A DNA stretch of 64,000 nucleotides from Enterovibrio coralii. GTDB lineage: Bacteria; Pseudomonadota; Gammaproteobacteria; Enterobacterales; Vibrionaceae. The translations under genes and the position numbers were made by a program. Below are positions 34,192 through 43,068 of this stretch, piece after piece. Location: positions 434,001-498,000 of the forward strand of contig NZ_LNTY01000006.1 in NCBI RefSeq assembly GCF_001559595.1, written 5' to 3'. The first letter of the stretch is position 1. Every line of letters begins with the position of its first letter. The notes beneath the pieces were generated by a model that had not been told where the DNA came from, searched no databases, and was given only the letters and a program-made list of their open reading frames with translations.

Positions 34192-34572
34192 TCACTGAAT
34201 GATTCGAATGCTATCTACATCAATCGTTGTGTAGTTAAACTCTTTGTCAATTTCGCCCAGGATAGCGACTTTAGTTTTTGGCGTTACTTGCTGACCAAAC
34301 CATTTATCATGGTCAATCTCAATATTAATCACGCCTGTATCATCCTGAAAGGTATAGATTTCACCACCGAGAGATTGAGCAATATAACCAGTGAGTGATA
34401 CAGGTTGATCATCACTGAACATACCCGCATCTAAAACGGCTTTGACCGTACCAATCGCATTGACGGGACCAGAAAAACCGCCCATAGCTGGAGAGACAAC
34501 ATTGTTAGCAAATGCGCCAGCAGAAAGGGTTGTTCCAAGGATTAAAGCAGCAGCACAAAAATACGTTTTCAT
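34192..34572 (-). CDS. BOF (YgiW/YdeI-type) periplasmic OB-fold protein, second copy
   Basis: A 126-residue exported protein, signal peptide ending AGAFA. The OB-fold motif PVSLTGYIAQSLGGEIYTFQDDTGVINIEIDHDKW and TKVAILGEIDKEFNYTTIDVDSI parallel the copy at 30648-31013 almost residue by residue in the core. ATG 34572 is chosen for the signal peptide. It is a single gene just left of dif. Confidence 0.87.
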   Translation of the reverse strand: MKTYFCAAALILGTTLSAGAFANNVVSPAMGGFSGPVNAIGTVKAVLDAGMFSDDQPVSLTGYIAQSLGGEIYTFQDDTGVINIEIDHDKWFGQQVTPKTKVAILGEIDKEFNYTTIDVDSIRIIQ

Positions 34573-34712
34573 AAATAACCTCGTTAATGAAAGATTCTCA
34601 AAGTAGAGACAGTGCAAATCTACAACGGATTATTTTGCGAGTCACTTTACGTTTTTGTAAGGTTTAGGATTCAGACTTAACCAACTGAATGTATTGAACT
34701 AATCACCATCAA

Positions 34713-34740
34713 TGTTCGCATTATTTATATTATGTTAAAT
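34713..34740 (+). other. dif: dif: XerCD chromosome-dimer resolution site
   Basis: XerC arm TGTTCGCATTA, centre TTTATA, XerD arm TTATGTTAAAT. The XerD arm is identical to the usual proteobacterial dif, and the whole matches the E. coli and V. cholerae chromosome 1 sites at about 24 of 28 positions as I remember them. matS words on both sides and converging KOPS words support it. XerC and XerD, led by FtsK, would resolve chromosome dimers here. Confidence 0.9.
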
Positions 34741-34792
34741 ATAGTATGCAGCTACGCGAAATCTGGTTCTCTACTGTCTGTGTTTCTAAAAG

Positions 34793-35090
34793 CTAGAGCG
34801 TTGCTCTCGCTTCTTGGGTTTGGGACGCTCAACCTTCTTTAGCGAGCCTTCTAGCAATGCTTCATGGAATGCTAGATTAAGTTCGCGCAGCTTAGCTTCT
34901 TTTTCAATTCAGCTTATCGTGCTTCGCACTTGTTGCTTGATTCGTCATCTGGGCCATATCCTGCAAATGACGAGTTTGCACAATCTTGATTTTCTTTTTC
35001 GAACCTTATCCAATTTTCTTACCGCGTTTTTGCGTTTGCACAAACCCGTCTTACGCTGATTAATAGACAACGGCAACTTTAAAACTATTG
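34793..35090 (-). pseudogene. Degraded gene next to dif
   Basis: Minus-strand frames shifted against each other spell a lysine-rich, helical protein end: QTRHLQDMAQMTNQATSAKHDK, then after a one-base shift KEAKLRELNLAFHEALLEGSL and a basic tail PKPKKREQRSSF before a stop. Further upstream the frame is broken again. No family recognised; it may be what is left of an element that had entered at dif. Confidence 0.4.
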
Positions 35091-35205
35091 GCCGTTTTCA
35101 TAACTAGACGCCCTTTCAGTAACCGTTCTAGCAGTCAGTTACTTAGCAAACAATAATCAGGTGTGCGTCAGGCGCACATCCAAATCATTTATGGGATAAC
35201 TTGCT

Positions 35206-35802
35206 ATGGTGCTTAACGACAAACAAGAAGACGCGGAGAACAGCAAAGACAAAACCAAAGGCTTGGGGCTTGAGGAAAAACTGATTAACTCGCGCTCTAT
35301 CATCATCTCCGGTGAAGTGAATCAAGAGTTGGCGCAGCGTGTTTCAACGCAATTGCTGATCCTTCAAGAGATCAACGATGACCCTATCTATCTCTACATT
35401 AACAGCCAAGGTGGCCATGTCGAAGCCGGCGATACCATTCATGACATGATCAAATTCGTCAGACCGAAAGTGATTGTGATTGGCACCGGTTGGGTGGCTA
35501 GTGCGGGTGTGACGATATACATCGCCGCTGAAAAAGAAGACCGCTATTGTCTGCCAAATACGCGCTTTATGATTCATCAGCCTCTCGGTCAGGTGAATGG
35601 CAAAGCCTCGAACATCGAGATTGAAGCGAATGAACTGCTCCGAATTCGCGCAAGGATCAACAAACTGATCAGTGATGCAACGGGCAAACCATTAGAACAA
35701 GTCGAGCAAGACACTGACTACAACTATTGGATGGATCCCGCGCAAGCTATCGATTATGGACTGGTGGCCAAGGTCGTCAGCAACATCTCTGAAATTCGCT
35801 AA
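35206..35802 (+). CDS. ClpP-like protease subunit with altered catalytic triad
   Basis: A 198-residue ClpP-family protein. The fold motifs are present: YLYINSQGGHVEAGDTIHDMI, Ser99 in VASAGV and His124 in FMIHQPLGQ. At the third catalytic position, the Asp of DTERDRF in E. coli ClpP aligns with Asn173 in DTDYNYW. An Asn at this place is known in Listeria ClpP1, which is only weakly active unless paired with ClpP2. The usual GQAAS is GWVAS. It is not beside clpX, so it is a second ClpP, not the housekeeping one. It may work in a mixed ring. Confidence 0.85.
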   Translation: MVLNDKQEDAENSKDKTKGLGLEEKLINSRSIIISGEVNQELAQRVSTQLLILQEINDDPIYLYINSQGGHVEAGDTIHDMIKFVRPKVIVIGTGWVASAGVTIYIAAEKEDRYCLPNTRFMIHQPLGQVNGKASNIEIEANELLRIRARINKLISDATGKPLEQVEQDTDYNYWMDPAQAIDYGLVAKVVSNISEIR

Positions 35803-35820
35803 GTATTGCGTCAAAAACAA

Positions 35821-35847
35821 AAAAGCGGGCTAACTCGGCCCGCTTTT
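35821..35847. terminator. Bidirectional terminator after the clpP-like gene
   Basis: AAAAGCGGGC / GCCCGCTTTT with a seven-base loop. Confidence 0.88.
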
Positions 35848-35867
35848 CTATTCGAGATACAGATCCC

Positions 35868-36329
35868 CTATCGCATCATCTTCTTCAAACGGCTGTCGTA
35901 GTAGAAATCGCGCTGATCGATGATCTTCACTTTCTGACTGTCAGGATGAATAGGATTGATAAGAAAGTTGTATTCACTCGCGATGATGGCAGACGGAAGC
36001 TGAATCACGGGGGTTTGTTGTTCTTGCAACCACATCGAACCGTATAGTCTCGATACATCGGCATCAGGCACCGCATCCCAACCGTTTGGTAATTCGCTCT
36101 CACTGACACGCTTAATGGCGATATCGTCAGGAATGTAGAGTGTCATCATCACCAATTGCGGCATTTGTACTGGGCTTTCATGAACGAAACGTTCAAGCGC
36201 GGCCAATGAACGTGAGCCTGCGGTATAAACGATAGGTTGCCCTTTTTGATGCCAACGACCGGACGCAAACATACCGCCCATGCCGCTGAGGTCGGCAAAC
36301 TTTTTAACTGATAACCTGAATACTTCCAT
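35868..36329 (-). CDS. RES-domain toxin (NAD+ phosphorylase type)
   Basis: A 153-residue RES protein, the toxin of a type II pair. RES toxins deplete NAD+ in the cell. The Arg (FRLS), Glu (LAALERFVHE) and Ser (IIASEYNFLINPIHPD) regions that give the name are in the expected order, and MFASGRWHQKGQPIVYTAGSRSLA is the usual N-terminal block. The start overlaps the antitoxin stop by one base (TGATG). Confidence 0.88.
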   Translation of the reverse strand: MEVFRLSVKKFADLSGMGGMFASGRWHQKGQPIVYTAGSRSLAALERFVHESPVQMPQLVMMTLYIPDDIAIKRVSESELPNGWDAVPDADVSRLYGSMWLQEQQTPVIQLPSAIIASEYNFLINPIHPDSQKVKIIDQRDFYYDSRLKKMMR

Positions 36330-36751
36330 CAGGCCGTCATTCCATGCATCAGCCTGTTAAGAATGGTTTCGACATACTGAATACCCGTGTTGGTATCCAG
36401 GTAATCAATGGCAGACTTACCACCAAATGCGACTTGAGGTGTTTTCAGCCAATCTAAGGCGGTTTTTCTGTCGCCATAGTAATCTACCGCTAAATCAACC
36501 ACGCGGCGGATCGCCAGTGTTTTCTCGGACTGAGATGGCGTCAGTAAATCGGTATCACTTTTGCGCTGAAGGCTACGGGGACTCAAGCCAATGAGTGAAA
36601 CCCATTCGCCACTGGTCATTGCCATGTCTTTCATCACTTTGCGTGCGTGTTTGACACTTAGGCCATGACGGATGATTTCCAGCTCAGTATCCTGATTAAT
36701 CACCTGCCCCTTTTTGACCACGCCAAGAGAGAGTAACTGTTCTGCGTACAT
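36329..36751 (-). CDS. Xre/MbcA/ParS-type antitoxin
   Basis: A 140-residue antitoxin with the DUF2384 C-terminal domain: RRVVDLAVDYYGDRKTALDWLKTPQVAFGGKSAIDYLDTNTG. The N-terminal part has a helix-turn-helix-like stretch (SGEWVSLIGLSPRSLQRK). ATG 36751 is preferred because GGAGG lies five bases before it; another ATG is four codons upstream. It binds and blocks the RES toxin and usually represses the operon. Confidence 0.88.
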   Translation of the reverse strand: MYAEQLLSLGVVKKGQVINQDTELEIIRHGLSVKHARKVMKDMAMTSGEWVSLIGLSPRSLQRKSDTDLLTPSQSEKTLAIRRVVDLAVDYYGDRKTALDWLKTPQVAFGGKSAIDYLDTNTGIQYVETILNRLMHGMTA

Positions 36752-36829
36752 ACTTGCCTCCATCTCACTATGGTTAAATTATGTGCGCCATTTGTCGCAT
36801 TGTAAAGCGTCACTTGTTGCAGGCACAAC

Positions 36830-37294
36830 CTAGATAGGCAGTTTGGTGCGTTTCTTTACCTGTCCAAAAGCAAAGCTGGATTCAATCGCGGCAATGTTTG
36901 GAAGACGCGTTAGCTCTCTGCGTATGAAGCGTTCATATGTCTTCAGCGATTCACTCACAACATGCAGCAGATAGTCGTGTGTGCCCGTCATCAGGTAACA
37001 CTCCAACACTTCATCCATCTGATTGATCAAAGCTTCAAAACTCTGCATGTTTTCTTCAGTGGGTTTCTCAAGCTTTACCAAGACAAACACGTTGATGGGC
37101 AGACCGCACTTTTCCTGATCGATGTGGGCATGATAGCCGGTGATGATGCCTTTCTTTTCCAGGGCCCGCACCCTGCGTAAACACGGCGACGGTGACAATG
37201 AAATCCGGTCTGACAATTCTTGATTGGTGAGCCTTCCTTCTCGTTGGAGTTCGCTAAGGATTTTTCTGTCTATGTTGTCCAGCTTGATGTCCAT
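36830..37294 (-). CDS. Lrp/AsnC family regulator
   Basis: A 154-residue transcription factor: N-terminal helix-turn-helix (LDNIDRKILSELQREGRLTNQELSDRISLSPSPCLRRVRALEKKG) and C-terminal RAM ligand domain (VLECYLMTGTHDYLLHVV). ATG 37294 follows GGGAGA; a longer frame exists but is less likely. Transcribed away from the PLP enzyme at 37461, so it probably controls it in response to an amino acid. Confidence 0.9.
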   Translation of the reverse strand: MDIKLDNIDRKILSELQREGRLTNQELSDRISLSPSPCLRRVRALEKKGIITGYHAHIDQEKCGLPINVFVLVKLEKPTEENMQSFEALINQMDEVLECYLMTGTHDYLLHVVSESLKTYERFIRRELTRLPNIAAIESSFAFGQVKKRTKLPI

Positions 37295-37460
37295 TTTCTG
37301 ATTTTCTCCCAAGCAGCAATAACTGCGCACATTAGCCTTCATCTATTAGCAGGATATGCCAACTAACTCGTTATTGACGCCACTATTCGCAATTTTTATG
37401 AACCACGGCTTTGCTAAGTTTTTAAAAAAAGAACGTGAAGACGGTTTAAAGGAGAAAATC

Positions 37461-39271
37461 ATGAACAAAGCCACACAGCTCAGTCCGTTAAGAAAAACGA
37501 CCAAATTCGAAAGTGCAGAAGCGTTGGCGATGGAGCAAGCCGAACACTTTGGTATCGATACACAAACTGATTACGGTCAAGCTTTGGTTTCTCTCGCCAC
37601 AACACTCTACCAAGCCAATCACCATACTCATGACTTGTGGGCTATCACGCTAGACGGCCTTTCCGAGCTTGATAAAAATGACCGCATTGCCTGGTTTAAC
37701 GCCAAGCGCTTTCTTTCATTTCAGCTTGCAAAGGTGTTGGACAATCTCCAAAACCCGATGCGCGCAACGTATCAATCGATCGCGACACAAAACGGCCATT
37801 TTGCTTCGAAAGGCGCATACCCCATTTTTGATAATGTCGCCGCGATCTTTTCAGCCAGCCCAGTTATCACACGAACAGCCACGTATCTGTTTGCCTGTAC
37901 CGAATGGGTGGAAGATGCCTTTAATGGCAGAGAGCCGTTGCATGACATCTACTCACGATTGTTAAACCCAACGTCGATCAGTCTTGCCAATCACATCGTG
38001 GATTTAGAAGCGGGCAAGCTTGCAGATCAATACTTGGCGTGGAACTTCAACTCTGGCATGGCGGCAATCGATGGTTTGCTTAGCCATCTGTTAGGTCGTG
38101 AAGACATCGTTATCGCCTCTCGCAATGTCTACGGTGCTCTTATCAATTGCTGCATGATTGGTATGGCAAGTCATCCAACCTTGATGTCGCCGTGGAATGG
38201 GTCGACGGATATGACGCCGATGCTTTTGAAAACGCCATCGCGCAAACCAAGGATAAGTATGCTGATCGCATTGCGGCGGGACGACAAATCTACATCTACA
38301 TTGAGAGCCCTTGTAACCCGCACGGTTATGTTTTGGATGTGGCTGGCATCTGTAAATCAGCACATGCTCATCGTTGCCGAGTGATCACAGACACAACTGT
38401 AGGCACTCCTTTCCTTCATCCTGTGTTGAAGCGCGATGACCCTGTTGAGCGTCCTGATTTTGTCATTCACTCCTACACCAAAGAACTCGCGGGCTCAGGT
38501 ACTACAACGGCTGGCGTGGTTATTGGACGTAATGAAGACATGTTTATTCCAAAAGGTGACAGCGTCACTATTAGCGACTACAACGGCGAAGAAAAGACCA
38601 TCAACTGGGATGAAACCCTATTCTGGAATGTCTATTACATCAAAGGTGCTTTTTTGGATGCCGACAAAGCCTTTGAAGTGCTCAATGGCATGAAGACGTA
38701 CGAAATGCGTGTGCTCCAGAAAACCATCAACACTCTGACACTTGCTCGTGTTTTCCAAATGCACCCAGACATCAACGTGTCATGCCCTGCGCTACCGGAT
38801 AACCCTAACTATGCCTTGATGCAAGACAACATGGTTTTAGGCTTGCCTGCTGCATTGTTCACTATCGATATGGAAGGCTCTCAGGGACGCTCGCCAATTA
38901 ATAAAGACGTGTTCAAACGTTTTTTCGACATGCTAGAACCGGCCATCGGTATGCAAGTGAGCTTGGGGCAAACAAACACAGTAGCCCTTTGCCCTGCAAT
39001 GACCACGCATTCTGAATTAAGTGATGATGCGCTCGATGCGGCAGGCATTAAGCCCACGACAATGCGAATCGCTGTGGGGTTAGAAGATCCAAGGGCGTTT
39101 TTGACGCATATTCAGAGAGCAGCGGAAATGTCGATAAACGAGAAACATCCAGATTTTTCTTCTGCGTTCCCTTCTCCAGATAAAATCGACGAAATATATA
39201 AACGAACTTATTTGGACGTTCACCAAAGATTCGTCGAATCACTGCCAGAATATTCGACGCTTTTGCAATAG
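37461..39271 (+). pseudogene. PLP-dependent Cys/Met-metabolism-type enzyme, frame broken by one missing base
   Basis: Once one base is restored near 38134-38136 the product is 603 residues. The C-terminal two thirds are a cystathionine-gamma-synthase-type PLP enzyme: QYLAWNFNSGMAAIDGLL, then IYIESPCNPHGYVLDV, and the PLP lysine in HSYTKELAGSGTTTAGVV. The first 150-170 residues are an extra domain not seen in the usual 390-residue enzymes. GGAG precedes ATG 37461. The likely lost base is a G in GGTGGC. A divergent Lrp-type gene suggests amino-acid control. Substrate unknown; gamma-lyase or synthase activity is possible. Confidence 0.8.
38556..38568. promoter_or_regulatory. matS site inside the PLP enzyme gene
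   Basis: GTGACAGCGTCAC, exact consensus match. Confidence 0.82.
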
Positions 39272-39315
39272 TGCGTTATTCCCAAGTTGGCGTTAATCAT
39301 TCGCGTCTGTCCGTT

Positions 39316-39813
39316 TTAATCGAGGGAAGACGCGCTTGATTTTGTCATGGAGCCATCGCTATTCACATAGCACATGGTTACCTGAAACAATGGATAGATG
39401 CCCTCTTCCAAGAGTTGAATCCGTTGCAACTCGCTGACTTTCAGCATTAATTGCATATCAGGTTCACAGTACCACTTTCCAAAACGGTGTAGCTCTCTGC
39501 TCGGTTGTAACCGGCTACGCGCGGTCACAATCTCAATCTTCATTCCCAGCCTTGACGCATCGAAACCGCTCGCCTTGACGGACAATGCATTCACCATGGT
39601 TTCTTCCAAACGCGTAACTTGTGCAGGGGTTAGAATAATGCCATCAGTTGCTTCAAGGGCGGTTTGCGCCTTTACCATATCTAAAGCGATAGATGAGAGT
39701 GAATGAATATTCTTTTTTACGACCGCTTCGGTATCTCGACTTGAACGCTCGAACACCAAACCAATGATGGACAACACAATGATCAATGCTACGGCCATCA
39801 ACATTCGCTGCAT
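39316..39813 (-). CDS. Unrecognised membrane-anchored protein
   Basis: A 165-residue protein with one N-terminal membrane helix (MLMAVALIIVLSIIGLVF) and a periplasmic or outer domain with helices (VVKKNIHSLSSIALDMVKAQTAL) and a C-terminal beta-rich part (GKWYCEPDMQLMLKV, TMCYVNSDGSMT). ATG 39813 has TGGAG upstream and places the helix at the end, as expected. The layout recalls pilin-like or membrane sensor proteins, but no family is recognised. Confidence 0.55.
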   Translation of the reverse strand: MQRMLMAVALIIVLSIIGLVFERSSRDTEAVVKKNIHSLSSIALDMVKAQTALEATDGIILTPAQVTRLEETMVNALSVKASGFDASRLGMKIEIVTARSRLQPSRELHRFGKWYCEPDMQLMLKVSELQRIQLLEEGIYPLFQVTMCYVNSDGSMTKSSASSLD

Positions 39814-40573
39814 TTGAACGCTCCATATCGGCGCAATAACGCGCTGATAATTCAAGCCCTTTCCATTTGTGCTGCGTATGTATTTTAAAAAATGTTCTGT
39901 ACGCACATGCGGGCCTTTTCGAAAGTAATTAAACACGTTCCCTAAATTGCACAAGTCAAAAACACCATAAAATTAAATTCAACTCTATTGATTAAGTATT
40001 CAATAACTAAAACTAAATCATGGGTTTTGTACGAAGTTATTATTCTATCTCTGAAGTAGAAATTAAGACGGGAAAGAGTGACTCATTAGTGAGACTTTGA
40101 CTGTAACAATTCTAAATGGCACTTTTTTCATTGAGTACTAATTTATTATTAATTTGAATATGTCTTTATATTGAGACTCTAGACACCTCAAAATACCTCT
40201 TAGTTTTCAAGCAATAGAAATCAGCATCCACCTTCTCTTTACATTCTACGCCAACGCCCATAAGCCATTGATTGCACAAGTGCACAGCACAACGGCCTTG
40301 CTATCAAATAAAAGTCAGCCTTGTTTTCCAAACATATATTGCATGAAAAGTTCTACGCCATTTAATTCGCAGTAAAAATTATGAACCCATTATTAAATCA
40401 GAAAAGTGTGAGCTCGATATCCACTTAAAAAAAAGGAATAAGTTAGAGGTCGAAATATATTGCAAATATGTTTATACGTGAAATAATCCGCGGCGCAATA
40501 AATGTTAACACAAATGCAACATGCCGCATTGGATTGACAATTGAAAGCAATAAAAACTGAAAAGGACTCGGTA
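39814..40573. other. Long AT-rich intergenic region
   Basis: About 760 bases upstream of both the membrane protein gene (leftward) and the alanine symporter gene (rightward). No coding frame, terminator or riboswitch motif is visible; in particular I see no glycine-aptamer core, which sits before some vibrio alanine symporters. Confidence 0.5.
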
Positions 40574-42085
40574 ATGAAACGTTTTATTTCGGCTGCTGGA
40601 CTGTCGATGTTTGCCAGTTCGGTCTCTGCAGAAGGGATCGATGAAGCAATCAACGAAATAGTCGCCCCCATCGTAAACCCCTTCGTGGGCATGATCTTCT
40701 CCACCATCCCCCTTCCCTTTGTAGATGCAGAAGCCCCTTGGATTGTACTGTGGCTGGTTGTCGCAGCAGTAATCTTCACACTTTATCTTGGCTTCATTAA
40801 CTTCCGCGGATTTGCACACGCAATCCGACTGGTTAAAGGTGACTACACGGACCCAAATGAACCCGGTGAGGTTTCTCACTTCCAGGCACTGGCAACGGCT
40901 CTGTCTGGTACCGTGGGTTTGGGTAACATCGCAGGTGTTGCGGTGGCCATTTCAATCGGTGGCCCCGGTGCAACGTTTTGGATGATCCTTGCTGGCCTAT
41001 TGGGTATGTCTACGAAATTCGTAGAGTGTGCGCTCGGTGTTAAATACCGGAACACAAACCCAGACGGTTCTGTATCAGGTGGTCCAATGTACTACCTGAG
41101 CAAAGGCCTTAAGAAACTTGGTAACCCAGCATTTGGCCGCACGTTAGCCGTTTTGTTCTCAGTTTGTGCAGTAGGCGGTGCATTGGGTGGCGGTAACATG
41201 TTCCAAGCTAACCAAGCATTCAAGCAGGTTGTTGGTGTTACTGGCGGCGACATGTCTTTCTTCGCGGATAAAGGCTGGTTGTTTGGCCTGATCATGGCAG
41301 TGATCGTGGGCGTGGTCATCATCGGTGGTATCAAATCAATCGCGAAAGTGACCGAGAAAGTCGTTCCTTTCATGGCAATTGTTTATGTTGGTGCGGCACT
41401 TGTTATCATCCTGCTGAACATCGGCCAAGTTGGTGACGCGTTCGCGGCAATCTTCAACGGTGCATTCACGGGTGAAGGTGTTGCCGGTGGTGTTATCGGT
41501 GCGATGATTCAAGGTTTCAAACGAGCCGCATTCTCGAACGAAGCGGGTGTGGGTTCGGCGGCGATTGCTCACTCAGCAGTAAAAACCAAAGAACACATGT
41601 CTGAAGGTTTCGTATCTCTGCTCGAACCATTCATCGATACCGTTGTAATTTGTACCATGACGGCATTGGTTATCATCATTACTGGTCAGCTTTACGATGG
41701 ACAAGAACTGACAGGTGTTGCACTGACTTCAGCAGCATTTGAAAGTGCAATCTCTTGGTTCCCATACGTACTGGCAATTGCAGTAGTACTGTTTGCTTTC
41801 TCTACCATGATTTCTTGGTCTTACTATGGCCTGAAAGCGTGGACTTACCTGTTTGGTGAAAGCATTCGTGCGGAATTGACGTTCAAGCTCATGTTCTGTG
41901 TGTTCGTTGTTATCGGCGCATCTATGAACCTGGGTCCAGTCATCGACTTCTCTGACGCAATGATCTTCGCAATGGCACTGATTAACATCATCGGCCTGTA
42001 CCGTCTGGTACCAGAAATCAAAGCGGACATGAACGATTACCTTGCACGCCTGGAAAGCGGTGCGATTGTTCGCCACAAAGGCTAA
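40574..42085 (+). CDS. Sodium:alanine symporter family (AGCS) transporter
   Basis: A 503-residue inner-membrane transporter for alanine or glycine with sodium. The signature [37 protein letters not shown] and the later [18 protein letters not shown] are typical, with about ten to eleven membrane helices. The N-terminus ([21 protein letters not shown]) looks like a cleaved signal peptide, as in some vibrio members. ATG 40574 follows AAAGGA; an upstream TTG start is less likely. Confidence 0.93.
   Translation: MKRFISAAGLSMFASSVSAEGIDEAINEIVAPIVNPFVGMIFSTIPLPFVDAEAPWIVLWLVVAAVIFTLYLGFINFRGFAHAIRLVKGDYTDPNEPGEVSHFQALATALSGTVGLGNIAGVAVAISIGGPGATFWMILAGLLGMSTKFVECALGVKYRNTNPDGSVSGGPMYYLSKGLKKLGNPAFGRTLAVLFSVCAVGGALGGGNMFQANQAFKQVVGVTGGDMSFFADKGWLFGLIMAVIVGVVIIGGIKSIAKVTEKVVPFMAIVYVGAALVIILLNIGQVGDAFAAIFNGAFTGEGVAGGVIGAMIQGFKRAAFSNEAGVGSAAIAHSAVKTKEHMSEGFVSLLEPFIDTVVICTMTALVIIITGQLYDGQELTGVALTSAAFESAISWFPYVLAIAVVLFAFSTMISWSYYGLKAWTYLFGESIRAELTFKLMFCVFVVIGASMNLGPVIDFSDAMIFAMALINIIGLYRLVPEIKADMNDYLARLESGAIVRHKG
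40710..40717 (-). promoter_or_regulatory. KOPS-type word pointing to dif
   Basis: GGGAAGGG on the minus strand, right of dif, the expected direction. Confidence 0.5.
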
Positions 42086-42108
42086 TCAATCCCTTCTTTC
42101 TTAGAGAC

Positions 42109-42141
42109 AAAAAAAGAGATGCCATTGGCATCTCTTTTTCT
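42109..42141. terminator. Bidirectional terminator after the alanine symporter gene
   Basis: AAAAAGAGATGCC / GGCATCTCTTTTT, loop ATT. Confidence 0.9.
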
Positions 42142-42159
42142 TTGTTCAACTGTTAGCGA

Positions 42160-42486
42160 TTAACCGCCAGCCAACTTCACGGTATGGCCTTTCTTCTCAA
42201 GGTACGCTTTGATTTGATCGCGCTTATCACCTTGAATTTCAATGATGCCGTCTTTTACCGCGCCACCACAGCCGCATACTTTTTTCAGCTCTGCCGCAAC
42301 CAGTTTAAGTTGGGTATCTTCCAAATCCAGACCCGTTACAAGGCAAACACCTTTGCCTTTGCGTCCTTTGGTCTGACGTTGGATGCGAACAATACCGTCG
42401 CCTTTTTCGCGAACGGGTGCTTCTTTCTCTTCTTTGATTCGTCCGGTTTCCGTTGAATAAACCAGACGGCTGTTGTCGTCTTTCAT
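42160..42486 (-). CDS. yciH: SUI1-type translation factor YciH
   Basis: A 108-residue protein of the eIF1/SUI1 family. The core GKGVCLVTGLDLEDTQLKLVAAELKKVCGCGGAVKDGIIEIQGD and RDQIKAYLEKKGHTVKLAGG matches YciH. In bacteria it affects start-site fidelity on the ribosome and is not essential. Single gene opposite the alanine symporter. Confidence 0.92.
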   Translation of the reverse strand: MKDDNSRLVYSTETGRIKEEKEAPVREKGDGIVRIQRQTKGRKGKGVCLVTGLDLEDTQLKLVAAELKKVCGCGGAVKDGIIEIQGDKRDQIKAYLEKKGHTVKLAGG

Positions 42487-42584
42487 AATCCACTCTTTGA
42501 CGCATTGCTATGCGTGCATGGTATCAAAAGATGGGTAAACGATTGAAGTAAAATAGCGCAGAGCCCATTCACTTCGAGAGAACG

Positions 42585-42923
42585 TTAACGTACCAGTGAG
42601 TGAGTATCGATGTAGTTTTTGATCATTGGCAGTGCGCCTTTAATCAACTGACCGCGCACGAAGATATACCATTGGCCCGGCTGTTTCTCATCACTCATGA
42701 TTTGGAAGCCTTTGTAGCTTTCCGCGCGTGCTGTTTGTGCTGCACGAAAATCTTGGCGTCCGAATTCTGAAGGACGACGGAAGATACGCGTATCACACCA
42801 CCAATCGATGCACTGTTTCACACCCAAAAGGCTGCCTGACACACTTTTACCATTTACTATGGAGGTATAGAGATCACCGTGACTTTCTATCTGGTGCCCA
42901 CGATGAGAATACCGCTTTTTCAT
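42585..42923 (-). CDS. Small paralogous protein, copy 1 (possibly DUF3319)
   Basis: A 112-residue soluble protein with the block SGSLLGVKQCIDWWCDTRIFRRPSEF and a later ESYKGFQIMSD, GQWYIFVRGQLIKGALPMIKNYID. The next gene upstream encodes a paralogue with the same blocks. I recall a vibrio family DUF3319 of this kind but cannot confirm. The basic N-terminus and repeated GQLIKG-type turn may suggest a small binding domain. Function unknown. Confidence 0.68.
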   Translation of the reverse strand: MKKRYSHRGHQIESHGDLYTSIVNGKSVSGSLLGVKQCIDWWCDTRIFRRPSEFGRQDFRAAQTARAESYKGFQIMSDEKQPGQWYIFVRGQLIKGALPMIKNYIDTHSLVR

Positions 42924-43068
42924 TAGCTACCTGTTCTTTCATAGTTCTAATTATTTTGCGGGATGGATTTTAATGAATATAACCGGAGTTGAATATAATT
43001 TTTGGAATCAAACTCAAAAAAAACACCCACTTGCGAACAAATGGTTGCAGATAAATAATTTGGTGTTG

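Larger units (their letters stand above)
34573..35205. other. Terminus intergenic region with dif
   Basis: About 630 bases. It holds the BOF2 promoter, the dif site (34713-34740), a degraded minus-strand gene (about 34793-35090), and a hairpin GTGTGCG / CGCACAT (about 35160-35180) just before clpP. Confidence 0.6.

Noticed and set aside
34814-35059. 81-codon plus-strand frame beside dif
   Set aside because: It is antisense to the degraded minus-strand gene, whose frames read more like protein.
39955-40573. Glycine riboswitch before the alanine symporter
   Set aside because: Some vibrio symporter genes have one, but none of the conserved aptamer core words is visible here.
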